28,444 nucleotides of DNA from Methanobacterium sp. (lineage in GTDB: Archaea > Methanobacteriota > Methanobacteria > Methanobacteriales > Methanobacteriaceae), in assembly GCA_030539815.1 (NCBI GenBank), contig JAUNXM010000003.1:1-28444 (forward strand), in the 5' to 3' direction. Shown piece after piece: positions 9,227-22,496 of the stretch. Position 1 is the first letter of the stretch. The number at the start of each line of letters is the position of its first letter. The position numbers and the translations under genes were made by a program. A model generated the notes under the pieces. The model was given only the letters and a program-made list of their open reading frames with translations. It was not told the origin of the DNA and searched no databases.

Positions 9227-9808
9227 TTCATCAATTTCCAATTCTTCATTTTCAAAGGTGGCGAATCCTGTTTTCAGATTTTTTATCTCTTCCACAGTCA
9301 ACTCACTCCGAACTGCAGCATCATCCAAGACTATGCTGTGGCCAAATGGATCTTCCATTACCAGGGTAACCTCTTTTTCACCATTTTTGACTTTTTCAAT
9401 ATCTTCCAGTATCCGGATTGCATTCTGTTTAACATGGTCTTCTTCGCTCCAGGATAAGGCGGTTTTAACTGCTTTTTCAAAACGGTTTAAAACTCCTTCT
9501 ACATTGGAAACATATCCCTGGGATTGGGGTCCGGGTTCCACTTTAAGTCCTATTTCGGGTATGGTGATGGTGGTTGACTGTGATTTAACAACCCTGGCGT
9601 TTAAATTAGCCTCACTAATAGTTAAAGTGTACTTAACAGGTTCTTTTTGGTCAATACAGATAGTATCGGCATGTTTATACCCACATTCACTGCATAACAT
9701 GGTTGATTCCATGATCTCTCCAAAGTAAGGGATTTTCTCTGTTTTGGTGGTGACTTCCACACTCTGACTTGCATTACATATTGGGCAGTCTGCAAACATT
9801 TTACTCAA
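9206..9808 (-). CDS. ZPR1-type zinc finger protein
   Basis: The 200-residue protein matches the archaeal single-module form of ZPR1. An N-terminal zinc ribbon uses Cys8/Cys11 ('CPIC') and Cys39/Cys42 ('CSEC'), followed by the A/B domain signature '[20 protein letters not shown]' and '[10 protein letters not shown]'. Eukaryotic ZPR1 has two such modules and works in translation-factor eEF1A folding; the archaeal role is not settled. The start is TTG 9808-9806: GGAG lies 8 bases upstream of it, against 17 bases for the ATG three codons later. The C-terminus is acidic. The 3' end overlaps one copy of a short direct repeat. Confidence 0.85.
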   Translation of the reverse strand: MSKMFADCPICNASQSVEVTTKTEKIPYFGEIMESTMLCSECGYKHADTICIDQKEPVKYTLTISEANLNARVVKSQSTTITIPEIGLKVEPGPQSQGYVSNVEGVLNRFEKAVKTALSWSEEDHVKQNAIRILEDIEKVKNGEKEVTLVMEDPFGHSIVLDDAAVRSELTVEEIKNLKTGFATFENEELEIDEDKNGIE

Positions 9809-10118
9809 ATTTACGACTCCTATAAATTATTTTCAGCATGAATATAATTTGCATTTATATTATTCTAAATTATCTTAAATCTGCACTAAAAATGTACCCG
9901 TACTAATAAATGGATGTCGCTTCAATTACTTTAAAAAATAAAAGACATAATTTAATAGTATAAATCATTGAAATTAAGGATAATCCCTGAGAATAGATCT
10001 GGGTATTTTTCCTAGTGTTTGATGTTAAGTAAGCGGTATTTGGGGTTGATTTTGATACAAGCGTTTTTGGCACTGTCAATTAGTGGGTAAGGGTGTTTTG
10101 TTGAATATGCTTAGTGAT
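9809..10118. other. Intergenic region with possible gene remnant
   Basis: About 310 bases. The half near the zinc-protein gene is AT-rich and holds its promoter. The half from about 10012 to 10110 is richer in G and C and keeps an open minus-strand frame without a start codon (see the separate entry). No tRNA or known RNA was recognised. Confidence 0.5.
10012..10110 (-). pseudogene. Possible coding remnant lacking a start codon
   Basis: A 32-codon minus-strand frame reads as natural-looking protein ('YPLIDSAKNACIKINPKY' followed by 'RLLNIKH') and ends at TAG 10014-10012. An in-frame TAA at 10113-10111 closes it upstream and there is no ATG. It is in a different frame from the kinase gene that ends at 10119. 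It may be the tail of a lost gene or mobile element, or chance. I cannot name a family. Confidence 0.2.
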
Positions 10119-11096
<978 letters not shown>

Positions 11097-11231
11097 ATTA
11101 GTTGGTTAATGGTTTTACTTATGTTCGGTTGGTCTTGCTAAAAATCATTCATTATTGTTCTTTTTTTGGAATTGAACAACAAATGATGATTTACAAGTCT
11201 GATCTGTTAGTTTGTAAATTTCCTATCCCAT

Positions 11232-11582
<351 letters not shown>

Positions 11583-11584
11583 AA

Positions 11585-11635
<51 letters not shown>

Positions 11636-11636
11636 T

Positions 11637-11670
<34 letters not shown>

Positions 11671-11700
11671 TATTTCACCAAAATTAAGAGGAGTGATCTT

Positions 11701-13127
<1,427 letters not shown>

Positions 13128-13245
13128 ATCTAAAACATGCATGTTGCAATAGGTGTTATATTTATTTGGGATGAGGATAATTAATTATATGAATAATTTG
13201 TTAAGGTATTAGGGGATATTATTAAGGATATGGGGAGATGTATAA

Positions 13246-14511
13246 ATGGAAATGCCCATAACCAAACCATCATTGGTTTCATATGCTGACGAGCTGAATT
13301 TCTCGAAATTAAAGGATGATCTAGCTAAAGATCACAAAAACGGGTTTATAAGAGTAACATCAAGTTCAGAAGAAGGTTATATCCTTTATAAAGATGGAAA
13401 ACAGGTTGCTGCTTCCTATGATAAATTTTCAAAGAGTGAAGCACTGGAAAAAATAGATTCTGTCCTGGATAACAAAAACACATTAATTGAAGTATTCGAT
13501 GTAGGACCTTCCCAAGTTGATTATTTACTTGATTTAAACAAACCATACACCATAGAAGCAGATTCCATTGTTTACGATGTTATTGGAGAACTGAAGAAAA
13601 CGTCATCCGAAACTTCGGAAGAACCTGCCGAAGATGTAAACGCCACTATAAAAGAATCTGAAATTAAAGATTCAAGTAAAGTGGAAGTTAACACCGAAAA
13701 ACTATCTGAAGATGTTGAATCAGAGGAAATGGTTGCCGAATCATCTATTAATGATGAAAAGGATACACAGTCAAAGGAACTACCATCTTCAGAAAAACCC
13801 ATTAAAAAAATGGAAAAGGATGAAGGGAATTCTTCTTCCTATGTTGGCCCTGATGATCAGCCAATTAAAAATGTTGAAAAATCAACCTTGGCTGATAAAC
13901 TTGAAAAATCTTTAAATCAACCTTCCAAAGCTGAGGAAGTGAGTGAAGGTGTTGAGTCTTCTCCTTCTGTTGGGTTGAATGGGTCTATTGATGATTCATC
14001 ATCTAATAATACACCAGGACAACCATTGGCTGGTATCAAATCAGATCCATCGGCTAAAACAGATATAAAATCTGAATCTTCTGATATGGATGATGAAATG
14101 CCTGTAGACCGCTCTGAACTTCTTAAAAAGTATGGTATTAAAGATGTTCAGGATGATGATGTGGAAAACTTGTTACAATCATATAGTGGTGGTATAATTG
14201 ATGATGATGATGTGGAACGGGTTGAATTAGTCCTGATGAACCTCATCAAGAAATCCGTACTGGGTATTCCTAAAATAAAGGGAACCGAAGTCATGGTCTT
14301 CCTGGACAATTACAAGGACCTAAGTGGGACCATTAATATTATCACTGAATATGAAAGCCAGGGATTTTTAAACAGAATCATGGGACAGAACCGAACTGCA
14401 GTTAACCTCCGTAGACAGATTATTAACATAGCTGAGATTGCCATTAAAAAGAGCTTTCGACAATACCCTGAAGTTGTGGAAAGATTTGAGATTAACGTAG
14501 AATTCAGTTAA
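13246..14511 (+). CDS. DUF2226-like protein with long disordered linker
   Basis: A 421-residue protein. Residues 1-112 form an N-terminal domain with '[20 protein letters not shown]' and '[16 protein letters not shown]', the pattern of DUF2226 and of PATAN/DUF4388-like modules. Residues about 115-285 are a Ser/Glu/Lys-rich low-complexity linker. Residues about 286-421 form a second folded domain ('[14 protein letters not shown]', '[20 protein letters not shown]', '[19 protein letters not shown]'). The start ATG follows GGGGAGATG. It sits between sepF and the minD pair on the same strand, so it may tether two partners through the linker; this is inference. A TATA-like GTTATATTTAT lies at about 13155-13165. 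Confidence 0.7.
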   Translation: MEMPITKPSLVSYADELNFSKLKDDLAKDHKNGFIRVTSSSEEGYILYKDGKQVAASYDKFSKSEALEKIDSVLDNKNTLIEVFDVGPSQVDYLLDLNKPYTIEADSIVYDVIGELKKTSSETSEEPAEDVNATIKESEIKDSSKVEVNTEKLSEDVESEEMVAESSINDEKDTQSKELPSSEKPIKKMEKDEGNSSSYVGPDDQPIKNVEKSTLADKLEKSLNQPSKAEEVSEGVESSPSVGLNGSIDDSSSNNTPGQPLAGIKSDPSAKTDIKSESSDMDDEMPVDRSELLKKYGIKDVQDDDVENLLQSYSGGIIDDDDVERVELVLMNLIKKSVLGIPKIKGTEVMVFLDNYKDLSGTINIITEYESQGFLNRIMGQNRTAVNLRRQIINIAEIAIKKSFRQYPEVVERFEINVEFS

Positions 14512-14605
14512 AATGTAACTGAAAGTTCAATTAATTAATGGATTATACACAGTTTGATTATAAAACAGTTTTAAGATAAAAAATAATTTAGTTGGAAATA
14601 GATTC

Positions 14606-14612
14606 AAGGAGG
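14606..14612 (+). promoter_or_regulatory. Ribosome binding site that fixes the minD start
   Basis: AAGGAGG lies 6 bases before ATG 14619. An upstream in-frame TTG (14592) would place this site inside the coding region, so it is rejected as the start. Confidence 0.85.
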
Positions 14613-14618
14613 AATTGG

Positions 14619-15398
14619 ATGACAAGAGTGATAACAGTTGCATCAGGGAAGGGCGGAGTTGGAAAAACAACTATCACTGCAAATTTAGGAGTGTCACTGG
14701 CTACTTACGGAGAAGAGGTCATTGTTCTCGATGCCGATGTGGCCATGGCTAATTTGGAACTGATCCTGGGTATGAAAGGAAAATCAGTGACCCTGCACGA
14801 TGTTCTCTCAGGAGATGCGGATATTGGAGATGCTATTTATGAAGGTCCTGGTGGAGTGAAGGTGGTTCCTGCGGGAATATCACTGGAAGGTCTTCGTAAG
14901 ATTAAAATGGATCGCCTGGAAAGTGCACTTGAAATACTCATTGAAAATGCAGATATCCTGTTAATTGATGCTCCTGCGGGGCTGGAAAAGGATGCCCTGG
15001 CCGCCATAGCCGCAGCTCAGGAAATGATATTGGTCACCACTCCCGAAGTGCCATCCATCAGTGATGCACTCAAAACCAAAATAGTAGCCAACCGATTGGG
15101 TGTGGACATCCTGGGTGTGGTTATTAACCGGGAACAACACGATAAAACATTCCTCACCATCAGCGAAATTGAAACCATTCTGGAAGTACCAGTAATAGCA
15201 GTAATCCCTGAAGACAACGAAGTCAGCCGGGCCGCTGCTTTCGGAGAACCTTTAGTAGTTAAAAATCCTAAATCTCCTACCAGCAATGCAATCATGCAAC
15301 TGGGAGCGGATCTTATCGGTGAAGAGTACCAGCCTATTGAACCCGATAAAAAAGGTGTAATATCCAAATTAGTGGAAGGACTACTCGGCAGGAGATGA
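14619..15398 (+). CDS. minD: MinD-like ParA/MinD ATPase (canonical copy)
   Basis: The 259-residue protein has an intact deviant Walker A motif, 'GKGGVGKTT' (Lys10 and Lys15), switch I '[11 protein letters not shown]' and Walker B '[13 protein letters not shown]'. The C-terminus '[15 protein letters not shown]' is an amphipathic basic helix like the membrane-targeting sequence of MinD. MinD ATPases dimerise on the membrane with ATP; archaeal homologues place surface machines or act in division, and MinE/MinC partners are usually absent. The gene is followed after 32 bases by a second MinD-like gene and preceded by the DUF2226-like gene, with sepF further upstream. The start was chosen from the AAGGAGG site. 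Confidence 0.92.
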   Translation: MTRVITVASGKGGVGKTTITANLGVSLATYGEEVIVLDADVAMANLELILGMKGKSVTLHDVLSGDADIGDAIYEGPGGVKVVPAGISLEGLRKIKMDRLESALEILIENADILLIDAPAGLEKDALAAIAAAQEMILVTTPEVPSISDALKTKIVANRLGVDILGVVINREQHDKTFLTISEIETILEVPVIAVIPEDNEVSRAAAFGEPLVVKNPKSPTSNAIMQLGADLIGEEYQPIEPDKKGVISKLVEGLLGRR

Positions 15399-15430
15399 AA
15401 ATTTTAATTTTAAATTTTTAGGGAATTAAT

Positions 15431-16225
15431 ATGTCGAGATTTATTGCTCTTGCATCTGGAAAAGGCGGGGTGGGAAGAACCTCTCTAACCTTTAACTTAG
15501 GAGTTGCCCTGAGTCTTTACGGGGAAGAAGTGGTTATGCTGGATCTGGACCTGATGATGTCCAACATGGATGTTATCACCGGACTTTTAAATCCAGAAGT
15601 GACCCTACACGATGTCCTGATGAGGGATAAAGCAGTTCAGGATTGTGTGTACCAGGTGAACCAGGGGGCCATGGTCATACCCACAGGTATGCATTTTGAA
15701 ACCCTCAAATCCATCAATCCTAACTATGTCTCCTGGAAAAGGATAATGGAAGAAATATCCTCCTATGGAAATATTTTCCTCATGGACCTACCTTCCGGTA
15801 TTAATTCTAACATATTCGAAGCATTACCTGAAGACACGGAGGCCATACTGGTTACCAATTCCACCATGCCTGCAGTGGCCGATGCTTTGAAGATAAGAAT
15901 ACTTTTAAATGAACTTAACATTGAAATCCTTGGTTTTGTTCTAAACATGTGGTACGATGATAATTTCCTGCTTTCAGTTAATGAAATCGAATCCATACTG
16001 GAAGTTCCCATGATTTCGGTGATATCCTATGACCGGGAGATGGATCGTTCCATAGCCCTGGGAAGCTCAGTGATGGAGTTAAACCCGGCTTCTCCCATAA
16101 GTAATGAAATAATGCAACTGGCAGCGGATCTTGTGGGAAAACAATACAAACCAGTTCAACCTGATAAAGAAGGAATCATGGAACGGATCAAAAAATTCGT
16201 GGGCATATTACCTGAAAATAAATAG
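15431..16225 (+). CDS. MinD-like ATPase paralogue with Lys-to-Arg change in Walker A
   Basis: A 264-residue protein clearly paralogous to the gene before it: the same layout, 'VTLHDVL', 'IPTGMHFETL', 'SNEIMQLAADLVG' and 'PDKEGIMERIKKFVG' (amphipathic C-terminal helix). Its Walker A reads 'GKGGVGRTS': signature Lys11 is kept, but the phosphate-binding Lys16 of the P-loop is Arg. Switch I keeps both aspartates ('LDLDLMMSN'), while Walker B is 'LMDLPSG' instead of 'LIDAPAG'. In MinD of E. coli, loss of this Lys impairs ATP use, so this copy may bind nucleotide weakly and serve as a regulatory partner of the first. The tandem position with 32-base spacing supports joint expression and perhaps heterodimers (inference). 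Confidence 0.88.
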   Translation: MSRFIALASGKGGVGRTSLTFNLGVALSLYGEEVVMLDLDLMMSNMDVITGLLNPEVTLHDVLMRDKAVQDCVYQVNQGAMVIPTGMHFETLKSINPNYVSWKRIMEEISSYGNIFLMDLPSGINSNIFEALPEDTEAILVTNSTMPAVADALKIRILLNELNIEILGFVLNMWYDDNFLLSVNEIESILEVPMISVISYDREMDRSIALGSSVMELNPASPISNEIMQLAADLVGKQYKPVQPDKEGIMERIKKFVGILPENK

Positions 16226-16281
16226 TAATTTACCTGGATAATAATAGACTGAATTTTAATTTTTGTTTATTCGTATAAATC

Positions 16282-16289
16282 TTTTTTTT
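16282..16289 (+). terminator. T-tract after the minD pair
   Basis: Eight T residues lie about 57 bases after the stop of the second MinD-like gene, in the gap with a convergent gene. No stem is obvious. Confidence 0.4.
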
Positions 16290-16348
16290 AACCTAATATT
16301 ACCCGGATACAATATATTAAGGGTTTTTTGATCTACTAAAATCCATAA

Positions 16349-16387
16349 TTCTTAAATTGGATAATACTTCTTAAATTAGATATTATC
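16349..16387. repeat. Imperfect 19-bp tandem repeat between convergent genes
   Basis: TTCTTAAATTGGATAATAC (16349-16367) is followed directly by a copy (16368-16386) that differs at three positions. It lies just after the stop of the TatD-like gene in the shared 3' region. Confidence 0.5.
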
Positions 16388-16403
16388 TATAGATGGATTA
16401 TCT

Positions 16404-17189
16404 TTAAAAGCCATAAAAATCAGTTGCGTTTTTCCACGATAACATATCTACTTCTTTATCATTCCAACCGGTTAATTTAAGTTGATGAACAGTTTTTGGA
16501 ACAGATAATGGGTCTGATGGTGAAGAACTCATATCACTATCTAGCATAAACCTTCTAGGGTCATAATCATGGAATGTTCCATCTAAAAGTTCAACAGCTT
16601 CTTTAGGGGTCATTTTTTGTGGTTGAACAGTAATCCCTAACATTCCCTCAAAGTCTGCCATTAAATCAATGATAGATGAATCCACATGATCAACCACCAC
16701 TTGGGCAGGATCAATATTTCCATCAATGATAGAAAGGGTTTTGATAGTTATTTCTCGTTTATTTTGTCTTGGAGTGTGCACCGCCACCTTCATGTTCAGT
16801 TCATCGGCCATCTGAAGTTGACTTCGAAAAACTTCCCGTTCAAGATCAGAAGCATTTTCAAGCCCAATTTCACCAATGGCAACCACTTCCTCTTTGTCTA
16901 GGAACCAGGGAAGTTTACGAAGTACCATCTTATAATCTGAACATATGCTCCGGGGGTGAAGTCCAAGGGCGGCTTTAAGAGTTATACCATTTTTTTGGGC
17001 CCGGATAAAATCATTTTCCAGTATACGGTGGAAGTGGTCCAGCACCACTGCCGAAGAAGTCATCCTCATGGGATCGTGGGCCAGTGTAAGTGCAGATTCT
17101 ATCCCTGCAATAGCCATAGTTTCGAAATCTTCATAAGGTCTGCAATCAGCATGTATATGTGCGTCTATCATACTATTCAATACTCCCAT
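16404..17189 (-). CDS. TatD-like metal-dependent hydrolase (TIM barrel)
   Basis: The 261-residue amidohydrolase-fold protein has the TatD pattern of metal ligands: 'IDAHIHAD' (His11, His13), 'IGEIGLE' (Glu107), 'VAVHTPR' (His138), 'VVVDHVD' (His168) and 'MLDSDM' (Asp217). TatD proteins are DNases or phosphoesterases of unclear natural role; this archaeal branch is only distantly related to them. The start is either ATG 17189 or ATG 17171 ('MIDAHIHAD'). A TATA element at about 17214-17225 would start transcription close to 17190, which fits a leaderless message beginning at ATG 17189. A palindrome lies just upstream of that TATA. Confidence 0.82.
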   Translation of the reverse strand: MGVLNSMIDAHIHADCRPYEDFETMAIAGIESALTLAHDPMRMTSSAVVLDHFHRILENDFIRAQKNGITLKAALGLHPRSICSDYKMVLRKLPWFLDKEEVVAIGEIGLENASDLEREVFRSQLQMADELNMKVAVHTPRQNKREITIKTLSIIDGNIDPAQVVVDHVDSSIIDLMADFEGMLGITVQPQKMTPKEAVELLDGTFHDYDPRRFMLDSDMSSSPSDPLSVPKTVHQLKLTGWNDKEVDMLSWKNATDFYGF

Positions 17190-17190
17190 A

Positions 17191-17241
17191 GTTAATTAAC
17201 CGCTAAAATAACGATTTTTATAAAATAGGTTATTAATAACC
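17191..17241. promoter_or_regulatory. Divergent promoter region with palindromes and TATA element
   Basis: The gap between the TatD-like gene and the small plus-strand gene has the 10-bp palindrome GTTAATTAAC (17191-17200), the minus-strand TATA TTTTATAAAAAT (17214-17225) and the 14-bp perfect palindrome GGTTATTAATAACC (17228-17241) next to it. A repressor or activator bound there would affect either gene. The half-site GTTA is shared by both palindromes. Confidence 0.45.
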
Positions 17242-17356
17242 ATTTTAATATATATCTTAATATTTGACATCTAAAATTAATTAAGAAGTTTAACCTTAAG
17301 TATTAATGGAATTTCACAAATTCCTATAAATATTGAAAATCCAGGAGATGTTAACT

Positions 17357-17512
17357 ATGGATGTGGAGGAAATGGCTCAAAAGGCTACTATGAAGGATCT
17401 AAAGGCCATAGCCAAAAAGCATGAAATAAAAATGGGTCGCTGCCCAACCAAACTTAAAATAGCCCAGATGATTCCTAAAGATGAACTGGAAGCTCTGGTT
17501 AATAAGGATTAA
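17357..17512 (+). CDS. Small SAP-like domain protein (51 residues)
   Basis: A short gene with a clear ribosome site (GGAGAT, 17344-17349) 7 bases before ATG 17357 and TAA at 17510-17512. The product is basic and helical, with 'MKDLKAIAKKHEIKMGR' followed by 'CPTKLKIAQMIPKDELEAL'. This is the two-helix pattern of SAP/HeH/Rho-N domains, in which a helix, a turn with a Gly and a 'K.KIA.MI' helix bind nucleic acid. It may be a DNA- or RNA-associated protein. It is flanked by a T tract at 17534-17541 and lies alone between genes on the minus strand. Coding status is supported by the ribosome site, terminator and domain pattern; the function is inference. Confidence 0.7.
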   Translation: MDVEEMAQKATMKDLKAIAKKHEIKMGRCPTKLKIAQMIPKDELEALVNKD

Positions 17513-17533
17513 AAAATCTCTTTAGTGCACTTA

Positions 17534-17541
17534 TTTTTTTT
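17534..17541 (+). terminator. T-tract terminator of the small SAP-like gene
   Basis: Eight T residues begin 22 bases after the stop codon, followed by a second T-run after AC. Confidence 0.5.
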
Positions 17542-17629
17542 ACTTTTTTATATCCTGGAAATACTTATAGATCATTAGTTTAAAAAGAAATATTAAATAA
17601 TAAAATGTGATCTAAAGATGATAATTTTC

Positions 17630-19351
<1,722 letters not shown>

Positions 19352-19359
19352 TTTGTTAT

Positions 19360-19381
19360 CCTCTCATTTTCCTCTCATTTT
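19360..19381 (-). repeat. Perfect 11-bp tandem repeat duplicating the glyS ribosome binding site
   Basis: CCTCTCATTTT occurs twice in tandem on the plus strand (19360-19370, 19371-19381). On the minus strand each copy holds AAAATGAGAGG, with a GAGAGG site and an ATG, which makes two tiny frames (ATG AGA GGA AAA TGA and ATG AGA GGA TAA) just ahead of glyS. Confidence 0.75.
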
Positions 19382-19416
19382 TTGGATAAAACATTTTCAG
19401 ATTTATATTAATGTAA

Positions 19417-20025
<609 letters not shown>

Positions 20026-20197
20026 TTTATCTTTATTCTCCCTTTTTAGTTATTAATTGATCCACTTTCATTTAATATTTCCATAAGGTGGGTGGAATTC
20101 TCTCCAGTTGTCGGAAGACTTGTTAAAACCCTTATCAGTCCACTCGGTTTCTATTTAAACCTTCATCTGTTCACATGATTTGTTAGTTAAACCTTTT

Positions 20198-20896
20198 TTA
20201 TCCCTTCACTCGATTTCGTATTCTCCTGAACATTCCTTTGAGAGTGTGGGCTTCCCGGCCAGATATGAAGGCTCGTCCCATCACTCTCCTGAAAACAGTG
20301 GAAGCATTTTTCTTTTTATGAGGAGGATAATCCAGGTTATCCAGCACATCATCCATGTATTCCATTAAGCCCTTTTTTTCTTCCAGTGATGCTTCTTCTA
20401 AATCTGCCACTGGATAAGATTTTTCATTTCTAAATAATTCGTAGAAAATAATGGCGGCAGCATGGGTAATGTTTAGGATGGGATAAGATTCATGGGTAGG
20501 AATTGAAACTATTACATCACAAAGCTCTAATTCATCATTAGTAAGGCCATCACCCTCTCTTCCCAATATAAGTGCAATATTTCCATTAACATTTATTGAT
20601 TGGGCCAGATTATCCGGGGTTACTGCGATACGGGGAATGTTATAACTTCCCCCTGCAGTGCCAGTAGTTCCCACTGCAAAATCTATTTCTTTTTCTTTGA
20701 TGAATTCACCCAGGGAAGGATATTCCTGTCTATTATGGACGATTTCACGGGCATGCATGGCCTTATAGTAAGAATCGTGTTCCAGTTCACATGGATTTAT
20801 TAATACCATCTTATTCAGGCCGAAATTTTTCATGGTACGCGCCAAGAATCCTATATTCCCTGGAGTTTCTGGCTCCACAAAAACCACGTAAATCAT
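20198..20896 (-). CDS. TrmJ-like SpoU-family RNA 2'-O-methyltransferase
   Basis: A 232-residue SPOUT enzyme with a trefoil-knot AdoMet site: motif 1 'PETPGNIGFLARTMKNFG' (residues 9-26), motif 2 'NIALILGREGDGLTNDEL' and motif 3 'IPTHESYPILNITHAAAI'. TrmJ methylates the ribose at position 32 of tRNA; the archaeal members act on C32. A helical C-terminal extension after residue 170 is usual for the dimeric form. The ATG at 20896 has GGGAG 7 bases upstream. It lies between tfrB and dcd, on the same strand, with wide gaps (76 and 172 bases), so independent promoters are possible. Confidence 0.87.
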   Translation of the reverse strand: MIYVVFVEPETPGNIGFLARTMKNFGLNKMVLINPCELEHDSYYKAMHAREIVHNRQEYPSLGEFIKEKEIDFAVGTTGTAGGSYNIPRIAVTPDNLAQSINVNGNIALILGREGDGLTNDELELCDVIVSIPTHESYPILNITHAAAIIFYELFRNEKSYPVADLEEASLEEKKGLMEYMDDVLDNLDYPPHKKKNASTVFRRVMGRAFISGREAHTLKGMFRRIRNRVKG

Positions 20897-20972
20897 GTTA
20901 TACTCCCTTATTATTCGTTATAATCCGCTATAAATATGTTGTTTTAATCCGGTTTTGTAGTTAGGAAATGAT

Positions 20973-22496
20973 TCATGACTCATAGGCTTTTTCCAGCAGA
21001 GTGAGCAGGTTCATTACTTCCAGGTTTAGTCCTTCTTTTTCCAGGGATGCCCTGATATTATTTTCACAGAAGGGGCAGATGGTGATCACGGCATCAACGT
21101 CTAGTTTTTCAATCATTTTTGCCTTTTCACGACCTAATGCAGCTGCAATTTCTGGCTTACCTGATCGAACACCACCCCCCGCACCACAACACTGATCAGG
21201 GATTTCCATTTCCACAAATTCAAGTCCTTTGATTTTTTTTAGAATTTTACGGGGTGCGTCATGTATTCCCTGACCGCGAATCAGATGACATGGGTCGTGA
21301 TAGGTTACTTTCATGTTCACTGGTTTCATATCTTGGGTATTAAGTTTATCCTGCAAGTATTCACTGATATCCATAACATTCAAATTAACTCCATATTCGG
21401 GATAATCCTTTTTCAGGGTGGCCCCACAACCTGCGCAAACCGTGATAATTGTATCATAACCTTCCAATGCTTTCGCATTCTTCTCAGTCAGTTCCTTCAC
21501 CACATCGGTCTGTCCAGTACGGATCATTGGAGAACCACAGCAAACCTGCCCTGCAGGCACTTCCACTTCAACGTTGTGATTATTTAGAACACTTAAAAGG
21601 GACATTCCTATCTCTGGCAACCGGTAATCAACTAGACATCCAGTAAAGAATGCTAGTTTCTCTTTTTTCTCACCCTTACTCTGATCCTTATCTAATTCAG
21701 TCTGTTTTTGAATGGCCGTTTCCATGAAACCAGCCCTCATTGGGCCTTCTTCCATGGGTTCCACTGATCTGCCGGTTTTTTCAATAAGTTCTTTAACTGA
21801 ACGATGAGCTGGTAGTGGCCCAATACCTTCATGGTAGGCTATTTCCCTTAATTTTTCAATAGCTCCTCCAAAGGTGTTTATTTCCTTAGGACAGACCTCT
21901 ACACATTTTGAACAAGAGGTACAGCAGTAAAGTCCTTCTTTAAATCCTTCCTCAGCCCGGTCAGAACAATCCCGGGGGTCCATGGCAAATTTGGACAGGT
22001 AACGCATGAAATAGGGACCTGCAAATTCATCATTCACTTTCAGTACAGGGCAGGCGGATAGGCAGGAATAGCAGTCAATACAACTCCTTAATTTTTTGGT
22101 GTTAATCAGTTCTTTTGGGTCTAAAATAGCCGGGCAGGCACTGATTCCACATTTATCTTCCAGAAAAAGACCCATATCCTTAACTTTGCCCTCTATTTCG
22201 CTTCTATCAACAATCAAGTCTTTAATAACTGGAAGGTTTATGGGTTCTATAACATCACCATCTTTAATCTCCCTTTTACAGGCCAGGGACATTTCTCCGT
22301 TAACCTTAACTGCACAGGAGCCGCACTGACCCGCCCGGCAGGAAGAACGATAGGCAATGTTTGCCTGGTGTTGGTAATTAATGTAGTTTAAGGCATCCAG
22401 AACCTTCATCTTATCCTTATCTTCAACAGAGAATGATTGAAGGTAGGGTTCTTCATCCTCTGAAGGTTGATAACGCATAATACTTATATTTATCAT
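20973..22496 (-). CDS. tfrB: Thiol:fumarate reductase subunit B (CoM/CoB:fumarate reductase)
   Basis: The 507-residue protein joins a succinate dehydrogenase-type iron-sulfur subunit to an HdrB-like half. Residues 1-105 hold the [2Fe-2S] plant-type domain (Cys53, 58, 61, 73; 'SSCRAGQCGSCAV'). Residues 135-205 hold two [4Fe-4S]-type motifs ('CIDCYSCLSACP', Cys139-149; 'CCTSCSKCVEVCP', Cys191-202). From about residue 285 two CCG domains follow ('FFTGCLVDYRLPEIG' with 'VCCGSP', and 'TYHDPCHLIRGQG' with 'DQCCGAGGGVRSG'), the heterodisulfide-forming site. With TfrA it reduces fumarate to succinate while oxidising CoM-SH and CoB-SH, supplying the incomplete reductive TCA route. tfrA is not adjacent. 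ATG 22496 follows GGAG at 6 bases. Confidence 0.95.
   Translation of the reverse strand: MINISIMRYQPSEDEEPYLQSFSVEDKDKMKVLDALNYINYQHQANIAYRSSCRAGQCGSCAVKVNGEMSLACKREIKDGDVIEPINLPVIKDLIVDRSEIEGKVKDMGLFLEDKCGISACPAILDPKELINTKKLRSCIDCYSCLSACPVLKVNDEFAGPYFMRYLSKFAMDPRDCSDRAEEGFKEGLYCCTSCSKCVEVCPKEINTFGGAIEKLREIAYHEGIGPLPAHRSVKELIEKTGRSVEPMEEGPMRAGFMETAIQKQTELDKDQSKGEKKEKLAFFTGCLVDYRLPEIGMSLLSVLNNHNVEVEVPAGQVCCGSPMIRTGQTDVVKELTEKNAKALEGYDTIITVCAGCGATLKKDYPEYGVNLNVMDISEYLQDKLNTQDMKPVNMKVTYHDPCHLIRGQGIHDAPRKILKKIKGLEFVEMEIPDQCCGAGGGVRSGKPEIAAALGREKAKMIEKLDVDAVITICPFCENNIRASLEKEGLNLEVMNLLTLLEKAYES

Noticed and set aside
14592..14618. TTG 14592 as the start of the first MinD-like gene
   Set aside because: It would put nine residues before the conserved '[13 protein letters not shown]' start and place the AAGGAGG ribosome site inside the coding region.
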